Assembly (NCBI RefSeq): GCF_000178855.1
Contig: NZ_ADVG01000001.1
Span: 3,137,481-3,201,480 of the forward strand
Length of the DNA: 64,000 nt
Reading direction: 5' to 3'
DNA from: Ktedonobacter racemifer DSM 44963
GTDB taxonomy: Bacteria > Chloroflexota > Ktedonobacteria > Ktedonobacterales > Ktedonobacteraceae
The notes beneath the pieces were generated by a model, which saw only the letters and a list, made by a program, of their open reading frames with translations, made no database searches and had not been told where the DNA came from. A program made the translations under genes and the position numbers. Shown piece after piece: positions 52,418 to 60,158 of this stretch. Each line of letters opens with the position of its first letter. The first letter of the stretch is position 1.

Positions 52418-54793
52418 ATGAGCAATACGCAAGCGAATTCGGAGAGCTACGTCGGGCGTCAAGTTGGGAATTACCTTGTTCAGGCTGAGGTACAGCGCGG
52501 CTCATATGGCAGCGTCTTCCAGGCCAAACATGTTATCTTCGCCGATGAACCCGTGGTCGCCCTCAAAATTCTGCATACCAACCTGACTGATCCGGCCTCT
52601 GAGCAGCAGTTTTTTGATGAGGCACGCCTGTTACGCCGTCTGAAGCATGCGCATATCCTGCCTGTGCAGGACGCGGGACTCGATGAAGGTGTACCTTATT
52701 TCGTCGCGGCCTATGCCGCAAGCGGCTCCTTACGCGATCTCCTGCTCAAGCAGCAGGGGACGCCTCTTCCCGTCGCCGACGCACTGCGCATCCTTAACCA
52801 GGTCGGCGATGGTCTGAACTATGCGCATCAACAATCGGTGGTGCACCGCGACCTCAAGCCAGAGAATATCCTCTTTGGCGACCAGGGCGAGGCGCTGCTC
52901 GCCGATTTCGGCATCGCCGTAACTCTTACCTCGACGCGTACCCAACTCGCCAACCGCAGTGGTACCCCAGCCTACATGGCCCCTGAACAGTTTGAAGGCT
53001 TAAGCAGTATCAAAAGCGATCAGTACGCCCTCGGCTGCATAGCCTACGAACTCCTCACCGGGCGCCTGCCATTTCAATTCGCCGATACCAGTATCGAGAG
53101 CATCTGGTTCCAGCATGCCAAGGTGGTACCGACCCCACCCACACAGATCAACTCGACAATTCCACCCTATACAGAGCAGGCAATTCTGCGCACCCTGGCC
53201 AAGGATCGCGAGCAACGCTTCCTCTCGGTGGCGGACTTCCTCCTGGCACTCAACTCTGGCTATACGACGCAGACAATCTATGCCACGCCCGCCCAGCCAC
53301 AGGGACTCACCCCGACCGTTATGGTAGATCCGACAGGCCAACAACCACCACCTCTGGCTTCTACCCTCATGGTAGAGTCTCCCACCGGCCCAGCCATCGC
53401 GCCCACAATCCTGGCAGACCAGCCATCAGCCTCTACACCCGCCCAGGGCTACACGCCAACCGTCTCAGCCGATGCGGAAAATAATTCCCATACGACGCAA
53501 GGCGACGCACAAAACCAGCCCCAGGCCGCAAGCACCTCTAAACAAACACGCCGCCTGCCAACCGCCATGACTACAGGAAGTGTACCCACTCCCCAGGCTC
53601 AGACGACCTCGCCGGAGGCGGTTCCTGTCCTTCCGCCCATTACGCCGGTCTCGCAACAACCCACGCTTATTCTCGATCCAGATAAGGCCAGGCTCTATGG
53701 CGAAACAGCGCACAAGCTCAATGACATTGAGCGCTATAGTGAGGCTCTGGCATACTTTGAGCAAGCCTTGCACTTTGATCCCGCCAACGGCTGGCTCTAT
53801 GGTGGCAAGGGCTTCGCGCTGTATCACCTTGAGCGCTATGAGGAGGCCCTGACAGCGCTCAATGACGCCATTAAGCTCGGTTATACCAATAATGGCTGGA
53901 TATATGCCTATCTCGGCTATACACTCAAAGAGCTGCGCCGCTACCAGGAGGCCCTGCAAGCCTACGATCAATCGCTCCAGCTCGACGCCAATAACGCCTG
54001 GACCTTGCGCGAAAAGGGGCATGTCCTCAACACACTCAAACATTACGATGATGCACTCAAATGCATCGATCACTCGCTTGAGTTGGATGCCAAAAGCGAG
54101 TTCGCCTATGGCCGTCGGGGCTTCGCCCTCAAAAACCTTGGCCGCCACGCCGAGGCGCTTCAAGCATATGACCAGGCCCTGGCTCTTGATCCACACGATG
54201 GCTGGACCTATCGCGAGAAGGCCCACGTCCTCAATCTTCTCAAACGTTATCCAGAGGCCGTCGAGGCGGCAAATATGGCGATCCAGTTCGATGCGCACGA
54301 TATGTATGCATATGTCCAGAAGGGTTTCGCCCTCAAGAATCTCGGCCACTATGAAGAGGTCTTACAAGCATACAATCAGGCGCAGGCGCTTGACCCTAAG
54401 AATGCCTGGTTCTATCGCGAAAAAGCCTTTGTGCTCAATGAGCTTAAGCGCTATGAGGAGGCATTACATGAGTCCGACCAGGCCGTTAAACTGGAGCCAC
54501 ACAACGCCTTCGCCCATGGACGCAGGGGCTTCGCGCTCAAAGAGCTCAAGCGCTATGAGGAGGCCCTCCAGGCCTACGACCAGGCCCTGCAACTAGATGC
54601 CAATGACGCCTGGACGCTACGCGAAAAGGCGCATGTCCTCAATAGCCTCAAGCACTATGATGAGGCCCTGACCTGCGCCGAGCAAGCTTTGCACCTCAAT
54701 CCCCAGGATGACCTGGCCAAAGAACAACGCGAAGCCGCCAAGCGCCACCTTCGCCGCCACAAGAAGGCCGTCGAAGAGAAAGAGAGAGAATAA
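52418..54793 (+). CDS. Ser/Thr protein kinase with ten TPR repeats
   Basis: 791 residues, no transmembrane helix. Kinase domain about 18-285 with NYLVQAEVQRGSYGSVFQAK, VVALKIL, HRDLKPENILFG, LADFGIAVTL and GTPAYMAPEQ intact. A roughly 130-residue Thr/Pro/Gln-rich linker with repeated TPTVMVDPT-like phosphoacceptor-style sequence follows. Ten TPRs (about 430-770) alternate between two types, GFALKxLxRYEEALQAYDQAL and HVLNxLKxYDEAL, so the ancestral unit was a pair (68 residues). Probably a cytosolic kinase assembling partners on the TPR scaffold. AGGAG before the ATG. Confidence 0.92.
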   Translation: MSNTQANSESYVGRQVGNYLVQAEVQRGSYGSVFQAKHVIFADEPVVALKILHTNLTDPASEQQFFDEARLLRRLKHAHILPVQDAGLDEGVPYFVAAYAASGSLRDLLLKQQGTPLPVADALRILNQVGDGLNYAHQQSVVHRDLKPENILFGDQGEALLADFGIAVTLTSTRTQLANRSGTPAYMAPEQFEGLSSIKSDQYALGCIAYELLTGRLPFQFADTSIESIWFQHAKVVPTPPTQINSTIPPYTEQAILRTLAKDREQRFLSVADFLLALNSGYTTQTIYATPAQPQGLTPTVMVDPTGQQPPPLASTLMVESPTGPAIAPTILADQPSASTPAQGYTPTVSADAENNSHTTQGDAQNQPQAASTSKQTRRLPTAMTTGSVPTPQAQTTSPEAVPVLPPITPVSQQPTLILDPDKARLYGETAHKLNDIERYSEALAYFEQALHFDPANGWLYGGKGFALYHLERYEEALTALNDAIKLGYTNNGWIYAYLGYTLKELRRYQEALQAYDQSLQLDANNAWTLREKGHVLNTLKHYDDALKCIDHSLELDAKSEFAYGRRGFALKNLGRHAEALQAYDQALALDPHDGWTYREKAHVLNLLKRYPEAVEAANMAIQFDAHDMYAYVQKGFALKNLGHYEEVLQAYNQAQALDPKNAWFYREKAFVLNELKRYEEALHESDQAVKLEPHNAFAHGRRGFALKELKRYEEALQAYDQALQLDANDAWTLREKAHVLNSLKHYDEALTCAEQALHLNPQDDLAKEQREAAKRHLRRHKKAVEEKERE

Positions 54794-54840
54794 GGATGTA
54801 GCCAGGGGAGGCGTACCTCCCCTGGCTACATCCTTATTCT
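54787..54840. terminator. 25-bp-arm palindrome containing both convergent stop codons
   Basis: Arms 54787-54811 and 54816-54840, loop CGTA. The kinase TAA (54791-54793) is in the left arm and the DUF983 TAA (54836-54834, minus) is in the right arm, mirrored exactly: both genes end with GAA-TAA inside the repeat. Confidence 0.85.
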
Positions 54841-55241
54841 TTATTTAAAAGCTCGAAGATACGTGTGCGTGTCTCCAGGTGTTCACGTGAAACCGGGTTG
54901 AAGAAGTGATCTATCGACATCCAGAAACTCCGGCTATGATGAAAGAAGAGGAATGGTAGCAAGACCGTCATGGGAATACCAATGGCCCAGATTAGAGCCA
55001 GAGACACAGTCCGCATGGCCGATAGGGGCACGGTAAAGCCTACAACGATGAACTCGCTGAGCACAAGATTGATGGCCATAGAACTGGTAAAGTACCCCTC
55101 TTCCCCACGTTCATAGGGAAACTCGCAGTATGGGCACTGATCATACATTTTGAAAGGACGGCGGAACAATTTGCCCTTCCCACAGATAGGACAACGCAGA
55201 ATGAGACCACGCCACAACAATCGTGACAACTTGATATGCAT
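54834..55241 (-). CDS. DUF983 family zinc-ribbon membrane protein
   Basis: 135 residues. An N-terminal zinc ribbon (LRCPICGKGKLFRRPF, QCPYCEFPYERGEEGYF) typical of DUF983, then two transmembrane helices. The family is often near haem-copper oxidase or envelope genes; role unknown. Start ATG with GAGGGG 8 bases upstream. Confidence 0.9.
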   Translation of the reverse strand: MHIKLSRLLWRGLILRCPICGKGKLFRRPFKMYDQCPYCEFPYERGEEGYFTSSMAINLVLSEFIVVGFTVPLSAMRTVSLALIWAIGIPMTVLLPFLFFHHSRSFWMSIDHFFNPVSREHLETRTRIFELLNKE

Positions 55242-55404
55242 AGTGCAACCCCTCTATAACCCATTGCTTCAACCTTGAAGCATAAAAGTACTTTCTCTAT
55301 ACAAAAACAATAGCACAGACCAGATTATTCATGCCACTTTAAAAATACACGCATAGCACAGCGGATAGAGAGACCTGTTCTCATTTCGCCAGGAGGAATT
55401 AGTT

Positions 55405-56157
55405 TTGAGGCTGCATATCTACTTTACCCCTGCGGAGGTTCCCGCGGTCAGTCATTCAGCCAGCAACGTTTATATCGTCATTGATGTCATTCGCGCTACC
55501 ACGTCACTCAACGTCATGCTGGAGCAGGGAGCAAGCAGGGTACTCATCGCCGATACGCTGGAGCAGGCCAGGGAGGCCGCACGTATTCACCCTGGAAGCC
55601 TGCTCTGTGGTGAGCGCCACGCTCGTCCCCTGCCTGACTTTGACTACGGCAATTCACCTGTTCAATTTCTTCGCCAACGCTTCGATGAGCGCACGCTGAT
55701 TCTGACCACGACCAACGGTACACGTGCCTTCTTCGCCTGTCCCGAGACCAGCTTTCGCCTTGCTGGCTCCTTCAATAATGCCCATGCTGTCACAGGCTAC
55801 GCCCTGGCCCTGGCCCGGCAACATAATAGCGCGATCAATATTGTATGCGCTGGCGAAGGCGGCAGCTTCCCTTTGGATGACGCGACATGCGCGGGCTATC
55901 TCGCGCGCGAGCTTTGCGCCCAACAACCCGACCTTGTTCTCGGCGATAGTGTCTACGCGGCTCTCGCTCTCTACGAGACCTATGCACCACCACGCCTGCT
56001 CGATTACTGTAACTCAGCGCGCTCCGTCCGTAACGCCGGCCTGGCAGCCGACCTGGACCTGTGTATGCAGATCAACCGTAGCCAGATAATCCCCCAGGTC
56101 GCCACTCGCGACCGGGCCACCAGCCTGCTCATTATCCAGCAATACGAAAACGCATAA
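55405..56157 (+). CDS. comB: 2-phosphosulfolactate phosphatase (ComB family)
   Basis: 250 residues. In methanogens ComB dephosphorylates 2-phosphosulfolactate on the way to coenzyme M; bacterial homologues occur without that pathway and may act on sulfolactate or other phosphates. Seen: VIDVIRATTSLNVMLEQGA with catalytic Asp/Arg, LLCGERHARPLPDFDYGNSP, LILTTTNGTRA, AGEGGSFPLDDATCAGYL. TTG start with AGGAGG 8 bases upstream. The last ten bases of the gene (AAACGCATAA) are copied in inverse on the far side of the next palindrome. No other CoM or sulfolactate gene is nearby. Confidence 0.85.
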   Translation: MRLHIYFTPAEVPAVSHSASNVYIVIDVIRATTSLNVMLEQGASRVLIADTLEQAREAARIHPGSLLCGERHARPLPDFDYGNSPVQFLRQRFDERTLILTTTNGTRAFFACPETSFRLAGSFNNAHAVTGYALALARQHNSAINIVCAGEGGSFPLDDATCAGYLARELCAQQPDLVLGDSVYAALALYETYAPPRLLDYCNSARSVRNAGLAADLDLCMQINRSQIIPQVATRDRATSLLIIQQYENA

Positions 56158-56211
56158 AACACAGAGGAGGGGAGCCAGGCCTGGCTCCCCTCCTCTGTGT
56201 TTTATGCGTTT
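56148..56211. terminator. 64-bp perfect palindrome that mirrors the comB 3' end
   Basis: Arms 56148-56179 and 56180-56211, no loop, centre GCCAGG/CCTGGC. The left arm begins inside comB (last codons and TAA 56155-56157); the noncoding right arm is the exact inverse. It ends 2 bases before the stop of the convergent oxidoreductase. Confidence 0.85.
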
Positions 56212-56213
56212 GC

Positions 56214-57191
56214 TTAGCCTAGGGACAACACTAGCTTGCCGAAGTTGCGATTGGCCTGCATTACCTTGTGCGCCTCAGAGATGCGCTCAATGGGGAAGAC
56301 CTCTTCCACAATCGGCCTGACCCTACCTCTGGCAAGCAAGGGTACAACCTGGACCGCGAAGTGGCGCGTGGCCGCCAGTTTCTCTTCCAAGGTGCGTGAG
56401 CGTAGGGTAAAACCACGAATGCTCAGGCGTTTAGCCATGACCTTGCCCAGGTTGACGTTGGCATCGGCCCCACCCAGCGTTGCCAGGAAGACCAGGCGCC
56501 CCCAAAGACCCAGCGCCTCCAGGTTCCCCTCCATATAGGGGCCACCAATGAAGTCCAGCACGAGATGCACTCCCTCGCCATGCGTCATATCCTTGACTTC
56601 CTGCGCGAAGTTCTCAGTAGAGAGACCGACATCCAGGCCCAGTTCTTTGGCGCGCTCAAGCTTATCGGCGGTGCGCGAGGTGCCATACACCGTACAGCCC
56701 ATAGCGCTTGCAAGCTGGATCGCTGCCGTACCCACACCACTACCAGCGGCATGTACCAGCAGGCGCTCACCCATCTTCAAGTCACCCTGGGTAAACAAGG
56801 CGTCATGGGCAGTGATGAATACCTCAGGAATCGCCGCAGCCTGGATAAAGTCCAGGTTCTCGGGAATTTCTACCAGCAGACCCTCGTGGATAAGCAAATA
56901 TTCAGCCTGTCCACCGCCGCCTGTAATCCCCATCACGCGCTGCCCCGGACGCCAGCGGCGCACCATGGGACCCACCGCCGCCACCTCGCCCGCGAACTCC
57001 AGGCCGGGGATGATGGTTGGATATCCTGGAGGTGCCGGGTAGTGTCCCATACGCTGAGAGATGTCCGCGCGATTGAGACCTGCCGCCTTGACACGCACCA
57101 GGACCTGGTCCCCAATTGGTTCGGGGGTGGCGATCTCCTGTACCTCTAATACCTCAGGGCCGCCCGCCCTGGTAATAATGACCGCTTTCAT
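56214..57191 (-). CDS. NAD(P)H:quinone oxidoreductase, MDR/PIG3 type
   Basis: 325 residues, zinc-free MDR. Seen: MKAVIITRAGGPEVLEVQEIATPEP, AGLNRADISQRMGHYPAPPGYP, LEFAGEVAAVGP, VHAAGSGVGTAAIQLASAMGC (NADPH-binding AxGxVG-like), and GGPYMEGNLEALGLWGRLVFLATLGG. The PIG3/quinone-reductase subgroup reduces quinones or other enones. Strong Shine-Dalgarno AAGGAGAG. Confidence 0.92.
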   Translation of the reverse strand: MKAVIITRAGGPEVLEVQEIATPEPIGDQVLVRVKAAGLNRADISQRMGHYPAPPGYPTIIPGLEFAGEVAAVGPMVRRWRPGQRVMGITGGGGQAEYLLIHEGLLVEIPENLDFIQAAAIPEVFITAHDALFTQGDLKMGERLLVHAAGSGVGTAAIQLASAMGCTVYGTSRTADKLERAKELGLDVGLSTENFAQEVKDMTHGEGVHLVLDFIGGPYMEGNLEALGLWGRLVFLATLGGADANVNLGKVMAKRLSIRGFTLRSRTLEEKLAATRHFAVQVVPLLARGRVRPIVEEVFPIERISEAHKVMQANRNFGKLVLSLG

Positions 57192-57319
57192 ACCACTCTC
57201 TCCTTACAAAGGTGGGCGAGAAAGCCCCGTACCTTCCAGGTCGGGGATGAATAGCCCGATGTTCATAGGAAAACCATGGTTCCTTGAAAAAACGTTCGCT
57301 CCCCAGTATACTTTATGTA

Positions 57320-57601
57320 ATGGTTTCTCTTCAGTGCTTCTTCCTTCGGGAAGGAGAACGTGCGGAGCTGCGCGTGGGTAGCACTGAAGCTCTTTTCCAA
57401 CGTGCGAAAGACGAACTTCTGTTCCGAAGCGAGGGTATCCCCGTCGCCAGAGCACGTCTACCCGCAATTCTTGGTGACCCTCGACTAGAGCCGTCTGTTT
57501 CGCACGAGCAGGCAGAAGCGTTAAGGCAGATCAAGAACCCCTCTGATTCATCGGAGGGAGTCTCAGAAATGTCTACATTGACATTGATGACCGCCTCTTG
57601 A
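57320..57601 (+). CDS. Possible small protein, poorly supported
   Basis: An open frame of 93 codons (MVSLQCFFLREGERAELRVG... to MSTLTLMTAS), also readable from ATG 57284. No Shine-Dalgarno or family. It would explain why a terminator-like palindrome stands at 57668-57721. The same bases can form the RNA structure at 57329-57389. Either reading is weak; the 57192-57667 spacer otherwise shows no gene. Confidence 0.25.
   Translation: MVSLQCFFLREGERAELRVGSTEALFQRAKDELLFRSEGIPVARARLPAILGDPRLEPSVSHEQAEALRQIKNPSDSSEGVSEMSTLTLMTAS
57329..57389 (+). ncRNA. Candidate structured RNA with a UUCG tetraloop
   Basis: Closing stem CTTCAGTGCT (57329-57338) / AGCACTGAAG (57380-57389), 10 exact pairs. Inside it, CTTCC-TTCG-GGAAG (57340-57353) has the very stable C(UUCG)G loop, and a weaker GC-rich hairpin follows. 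Together they form a three-way-junction shape. Confidence 0.4.
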
Positions 57602-57667
57602 AATAGGCCGATGTCGCTACTATTGTACAATGTCGACGCCCCCTTTTGCAGAAGGGATTTCCAAATA

Positions 57668-57721
57668 AAAAAAGAGGCAGCGTGTGTTCTCAAGTTTGAG
57701 AACACACGCTGCCTCTTTTTT
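57668..57721. terminator. 26-bp-arm palindrome with A/T flanks, yceI 3' end
   Basis: Arms 57668-57693 and 57696-57721, loop GT. It ends in T6 on the plus strand and in T7 on the minus strand, so it is a good bidirectional intrinsic terminator, 23 bases after the yceI stop. Confidence 0.85.
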
Positions 57722-57744
57722 ATTTTCTGCTTCGCAGGAGGGAA

Positions 57745-58266
57745 TTAGCCCTTGTTCTGAGTCTCCAGGTCGATCTCGATCTTGACATCCTCGCCGACCA
57801 GCACACCACCGGTCTCCAGAGCGGCGTTGTAGGTCAGACCGAAGTCGCGGCGGTTGATCTTCGTGGTCGCGCTCAGGCCAGCCACGGTCGCGCCCCAGGG
57901 GTTCTTGCCCTGGCCCAGATACTCGGCATCAAAGACAACGGACTTGGTCACACCATGGATGGTCAGGTCGCCGGTCACTTTGTAGCCGTCGCCCGCACGC
58001 TCAACATTGGTGCTCTTGAAGGAGAGGACAGGAAACTGCTCAGCGTCAAAGAAGTCAGCGCTGCGCAGGTGATTGTCGCGATTGCCCTCGCTGGTATCGA
58101 CGCTGGCCGTATCAGCCTGAGCCTCAACCCAGGAAGCAGCAGGATTCTGCTCGTCGATGTGCAGTTTGCCGCTGAAGACTTTGAAGCTACCGCGAACGGT
58201 GCTGAACATCATGTGTTTTACAGAGAAATTGACGTGTGAGTGTGTAGGATCGATTTCCCAGGCCAT
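57745..58266 (-). CDS. YceI family lipid-binding-like protein
   Basis: 173 residues, an eight-stranded lipocalin-like barrel known to bind isoprenoids in some members. Seen: WEIDPTHSHVNFSVKHMMFSTVRGSF, DNHLRSADFFDAEQFPVLSFKS, GDLTIHGVTKSVVFDAEYLG, INRRDFGLTYNAALETGGVLVGEDVKIEID. No signal peptide, so probably cytosolic. Strong Shine-Dalgarno CAGGAGG. Two tandem promoters and two long palindromes lie upstream. Confidence 0.93.
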   Translation of the reverse strand: MAWEIDPTHSHVNFSVKHMMFSTVRGSFKVFSGKLHIDEQNPAASWVEAQADTASVDTSEGNRDNHLRSADFFDAEQFPVLSFKSTNVERAGDGYKVTGDLTIHGVTKSVVFDAEYLGQGKNPWGATVAGLSATTKINRRDFGLTYNAALETGGVLVGEDVKIEIDLETQNKG

Positions 58267-58326
58267 TAGATATACCTCCTGAAAAGCAAATATGCTTTTG
58301 TTAGCAACTTTCTTTATGATAGTTAC

Positions 58327-58356
58327 ATTCTAGCATGTAGAACTTGCATTTGTCAA
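58327..58356 (-). promoter_or_regulatory. yceI proximal promoter
   Basis: TTGACA (58356-58351), 18-base spacer, TAGAAT (58332-58327) on the minus strand. The -35 sits in a 15-base block (AAGTGGCTTGACAA) that recurs in the distal promoter. Confidence 0.7.
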
Positions 58357-58392
58357 GCCACTTACTTTCGAATAGCAACATATCTTGACTAT

Positions 58393-58421
58393 GTTTTATC
58401 ACACTAACTTATTATTGTCAA
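58393..58421 (-). promoter_or_regulatory. yceI distal promoter
   Basis: TTGACA (58421-58416), 17-base spacer, TAAAAC (58398-58393). Its -35 block (AAGCTACTTGACAA) matches that of the proximal promoter, 65 bases apart, suggesting a common regulator site over both -35 boxes. Confidence 0.55.
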
Positions 58422-58434
58422 GTAGCTTATGTTT

Positions 58435-58500
58435 AATTAGTATAATGTGGGATGAGGTGCCGCGCAGCTGCGCGGCACCTCATCCCACATTATACTAATT
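58435..58500. repeat. 66-bp perfect palindrome in the yceI/murF divergent spacer
   Basis: Arms 58435-58467 and 58468-58500, no loop, centre GCAG/CTGC. It begins 14 bases upstream of the distal yceI -35. No gene ends here. Confidence 0.8.
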
Positions 58501-58534
58501 GATTGGACTGTCACAATTTCTGCACCTCTTTAGA

Positions 58535-58595
58535 GTAAGTAAGTAGTAGGCTGTTTGGCAGGCGGGGCCTGCCAAACAGCCTACTACTTACTTAC
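58535..58595. repeat. Second palindrome (29-bp arms) in the same divergent spacer
   Basis: Arms 58535-58563 and 58567-58595, loop GGG. Unrelated in sequence to the first. Followed by the mini-hairpin and murF promoter. Confidence 0.8.
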
Positions 58596-58599
58596 CCCT

Positions 58600-58620
58600 G
58601 AGCACCGCAGGTGCAAAGGT
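58600..58620 (+). repeat. GCA mini-hairpin, copy before murF
   Basis: GAGCACC-GCA-GGTGCAAAGGT, with the compensatory A-T stem pair also seen at 44628-44649. Confidence 0.7.
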
Positions 58621-58632
58621 ACTAGTTGAGCA

Positions 58633-58641
58633 TGATATAAT
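58633..58641 (+). promoter_or_regulatory. murF extended -10 promoter
   Basis: TGA-TATAAT, 39 bases before ATG 58680. No good -35. It overlaps the TTG at 58641, which argues against that codon as the start. Confidence 0.6.
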
Positions 58642-58679
58642 TGCACCAAAACCATAGGGCTGTGGAGGTTTTCTTCTCT

Positions 58680-60116
58680 ATGTTCACCCTCGCCGACATC
58701 CTACAGCAATCTCAGGACGCACAGGCGCAAGTGCAGCTTGTGAGCACAACAACACCCGATCCGGTTATGACCTTTACCGAGGCGCATCACGATAGCCGCC
58801 AGGTCAAGCCCGGTGATCTCTTTATTGCCATTAAAGGTGCCAAGGTCGACGGACACGCCTTTATTCATAAAGCGGCCCAGGCCGGGGCCAGCGCGGCCCT
58901 CTGCACACATCCTGTCGAGGATGTACCCGAGGGCTTTCTCCAGATCGTGGTCCCCGACGTGGTCGCGGCCCTACATGCCACGGCTCGCGCGCGCACCCGC
59001 CGCCAGCCCGAAACCACCTATATCGGTATCACCGGTAGCAACGGCAAGACCAGCACCAAGGAGGCCATCGCTGCCGTGCTGGAGCGCCACGCGCCCACAC
59101 TCAAGACTCTAGCCTCCTATAACACGGAGATCGGCTATCCCCTTACTCTACTACGCCTGGAGCCCCAGCATCGTTACGCAGTCCTGGAGATGGGCGCGCA
59201 ATGGGTGGGCGAGCTAAAGATGCTCAGTGGTATCACCTGCCCCGACTGGTCGGTCATCACCAATGTGGGCGCCTCCCATCTAGGATATTTTGGCTCGCAG
59301 GAACAGGTCGTTATCGCCAAAAGTGAGCTGGTCCAGGTGCTCTCACCCGATGGGATCGCCCTGCTGAACTATGATGATCCCAATGTACGCGCCATGAACA
59401 CAAAAACCAGCGCCCGCGTGATCTACTATGGTCAGGGAGAAGGCGCCGACGTTCGCGCCAGCAAGCCTGGCGGCGACCAGCTCTTTGGGCGCAGCTTTGT
59501 GCTAAGCTACCAGGACCAGGAGGTTCCCGTTCAACTGCATATTCCTGGTGAGCATGGCATCGCGATTGCCCTGGCCGCAGCAGCGGTAGGCTGCGCCGCT
59601 GGCCTCCCTCTAGATGTTATTCGGCAGGCGCTCGAAGACCTCAAACCAGCCAAACGCCGTGGCGAGATCAAGCCCGGCCCCAATGGCAGCACCCTGATTG
59701 ACGACTCCTATAACGCCAATCGCCAGTCCATCCTCGCCATCGCCCAGGCCATGCATGGATCAACGCTCGCGCCCCACGGCAAACGCTGGGCGGTGCTGGG
59801 TGATATCCTGGAATTAGGACAGTATGCACGCGAGGAGCACCGCACCTGTGGCGCCGCCCTGGCCTCCCTGGTCGACTACATCGTCGCCATAGGTGAGCAG
59901 GCGCGCTTCTTCATTGAAGGAGCCATCGAGGCAGGCCTGCCCCAGGATCACGCCTATTTCTACAGCGCCGACCTGGAGAACAGCGCCGAGGTTGAGGCCT
60001 CTAAGCGCGCCGCCGCCGACCTCCTCAAGGAACAGGTACGCGGCGATGATCTCGTGCTCATCAAGGCCTCCCTCGGCCTCGGCATGGACACCCTGATCAA
60101 ACAGCTCTCAGAGTAA
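58680..60116 (+). CDS. murF: UDP-N-acetylmuramoyl-tripeptide--D-Ala-D-Ala ligase
   Basis: Adds D-Ala-D-Ala to the UDP-MurNAc-tripeptide, the last cytoplasmic step of the peptidoglycan peptide. ATG 58680 (GGAGG about 10 bases upstream) begins MFTLADILQQSQ and gives 478 residues. Seen: early HHDSRQVKPGDLFIAIKGAKVDGHAFI, ATP loop YIGITGSNGKTSTKEAI (about 115), Mur-ligase GAQWVGELKMLSGI and GASHLGYFGSQEQV, and the C-terminal DDSYNANRQSI and GDILELGQYAREEH. Probably co-transcribed with ddl, 42 bases downstream. Confidence 0.96.
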   Translation: MFTLADILQQSQDAQAQVQLVSTTTPDPVMTFTEAHHDSRQVKPGDLFIAIKGAKVDGHAFIHKAAQAGASAALCTHPVEDVPEGFLQIVVPDVVAALHATARARTRRQPETTYIGITGSNGKTSTKEAIAAVLERHAPTLKTLASYNTEIGYPLTLLRLEPQHRYAVLEMGAQWVGELKMLSGITCPDWSVITNVGASHLGYFGSQEQVVIAKSELVQVLSPDGIALLNYDDPNVRAMNTKTSARVIYYGQGEGADVRASKPGGDQLFGRSFVLSYQDQEVPVQLHIPGEHGIAIALAAAAVGCAAGLPLDVIRQALEDLKPAKRRGEIKPGPNGSTLIDDSYNANRQSILAIAQAMHGSTLAPHGKRWAVLGDILELGQYAREEHRTCGAALASLVDYIVAIGEQARFFIEGAIEAGLPQDHAYFYSADLENSAEVEASKRAAADLLKEQVRGDDLVLIKASLGLGMDTLIKQLSE

Positions 60117-60158
60117 AATACATCTATTTCCAGCGCAACACACGAAAGGATCACACCC

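Noticed and set aside
53465..54349. 294-codon minus-strand frame with repeat-like protein sequence
   Set aside because: Its periodicity is only the mirror of the TPR repeats on the plus strand.
58641..58679. TTG 58641 as the murF start
   Set aside because: It overlaps the last base of the -10 box TATAAT and lacks a Shine-Dalgarno; ATG 58680 begins with the family N-terminus.
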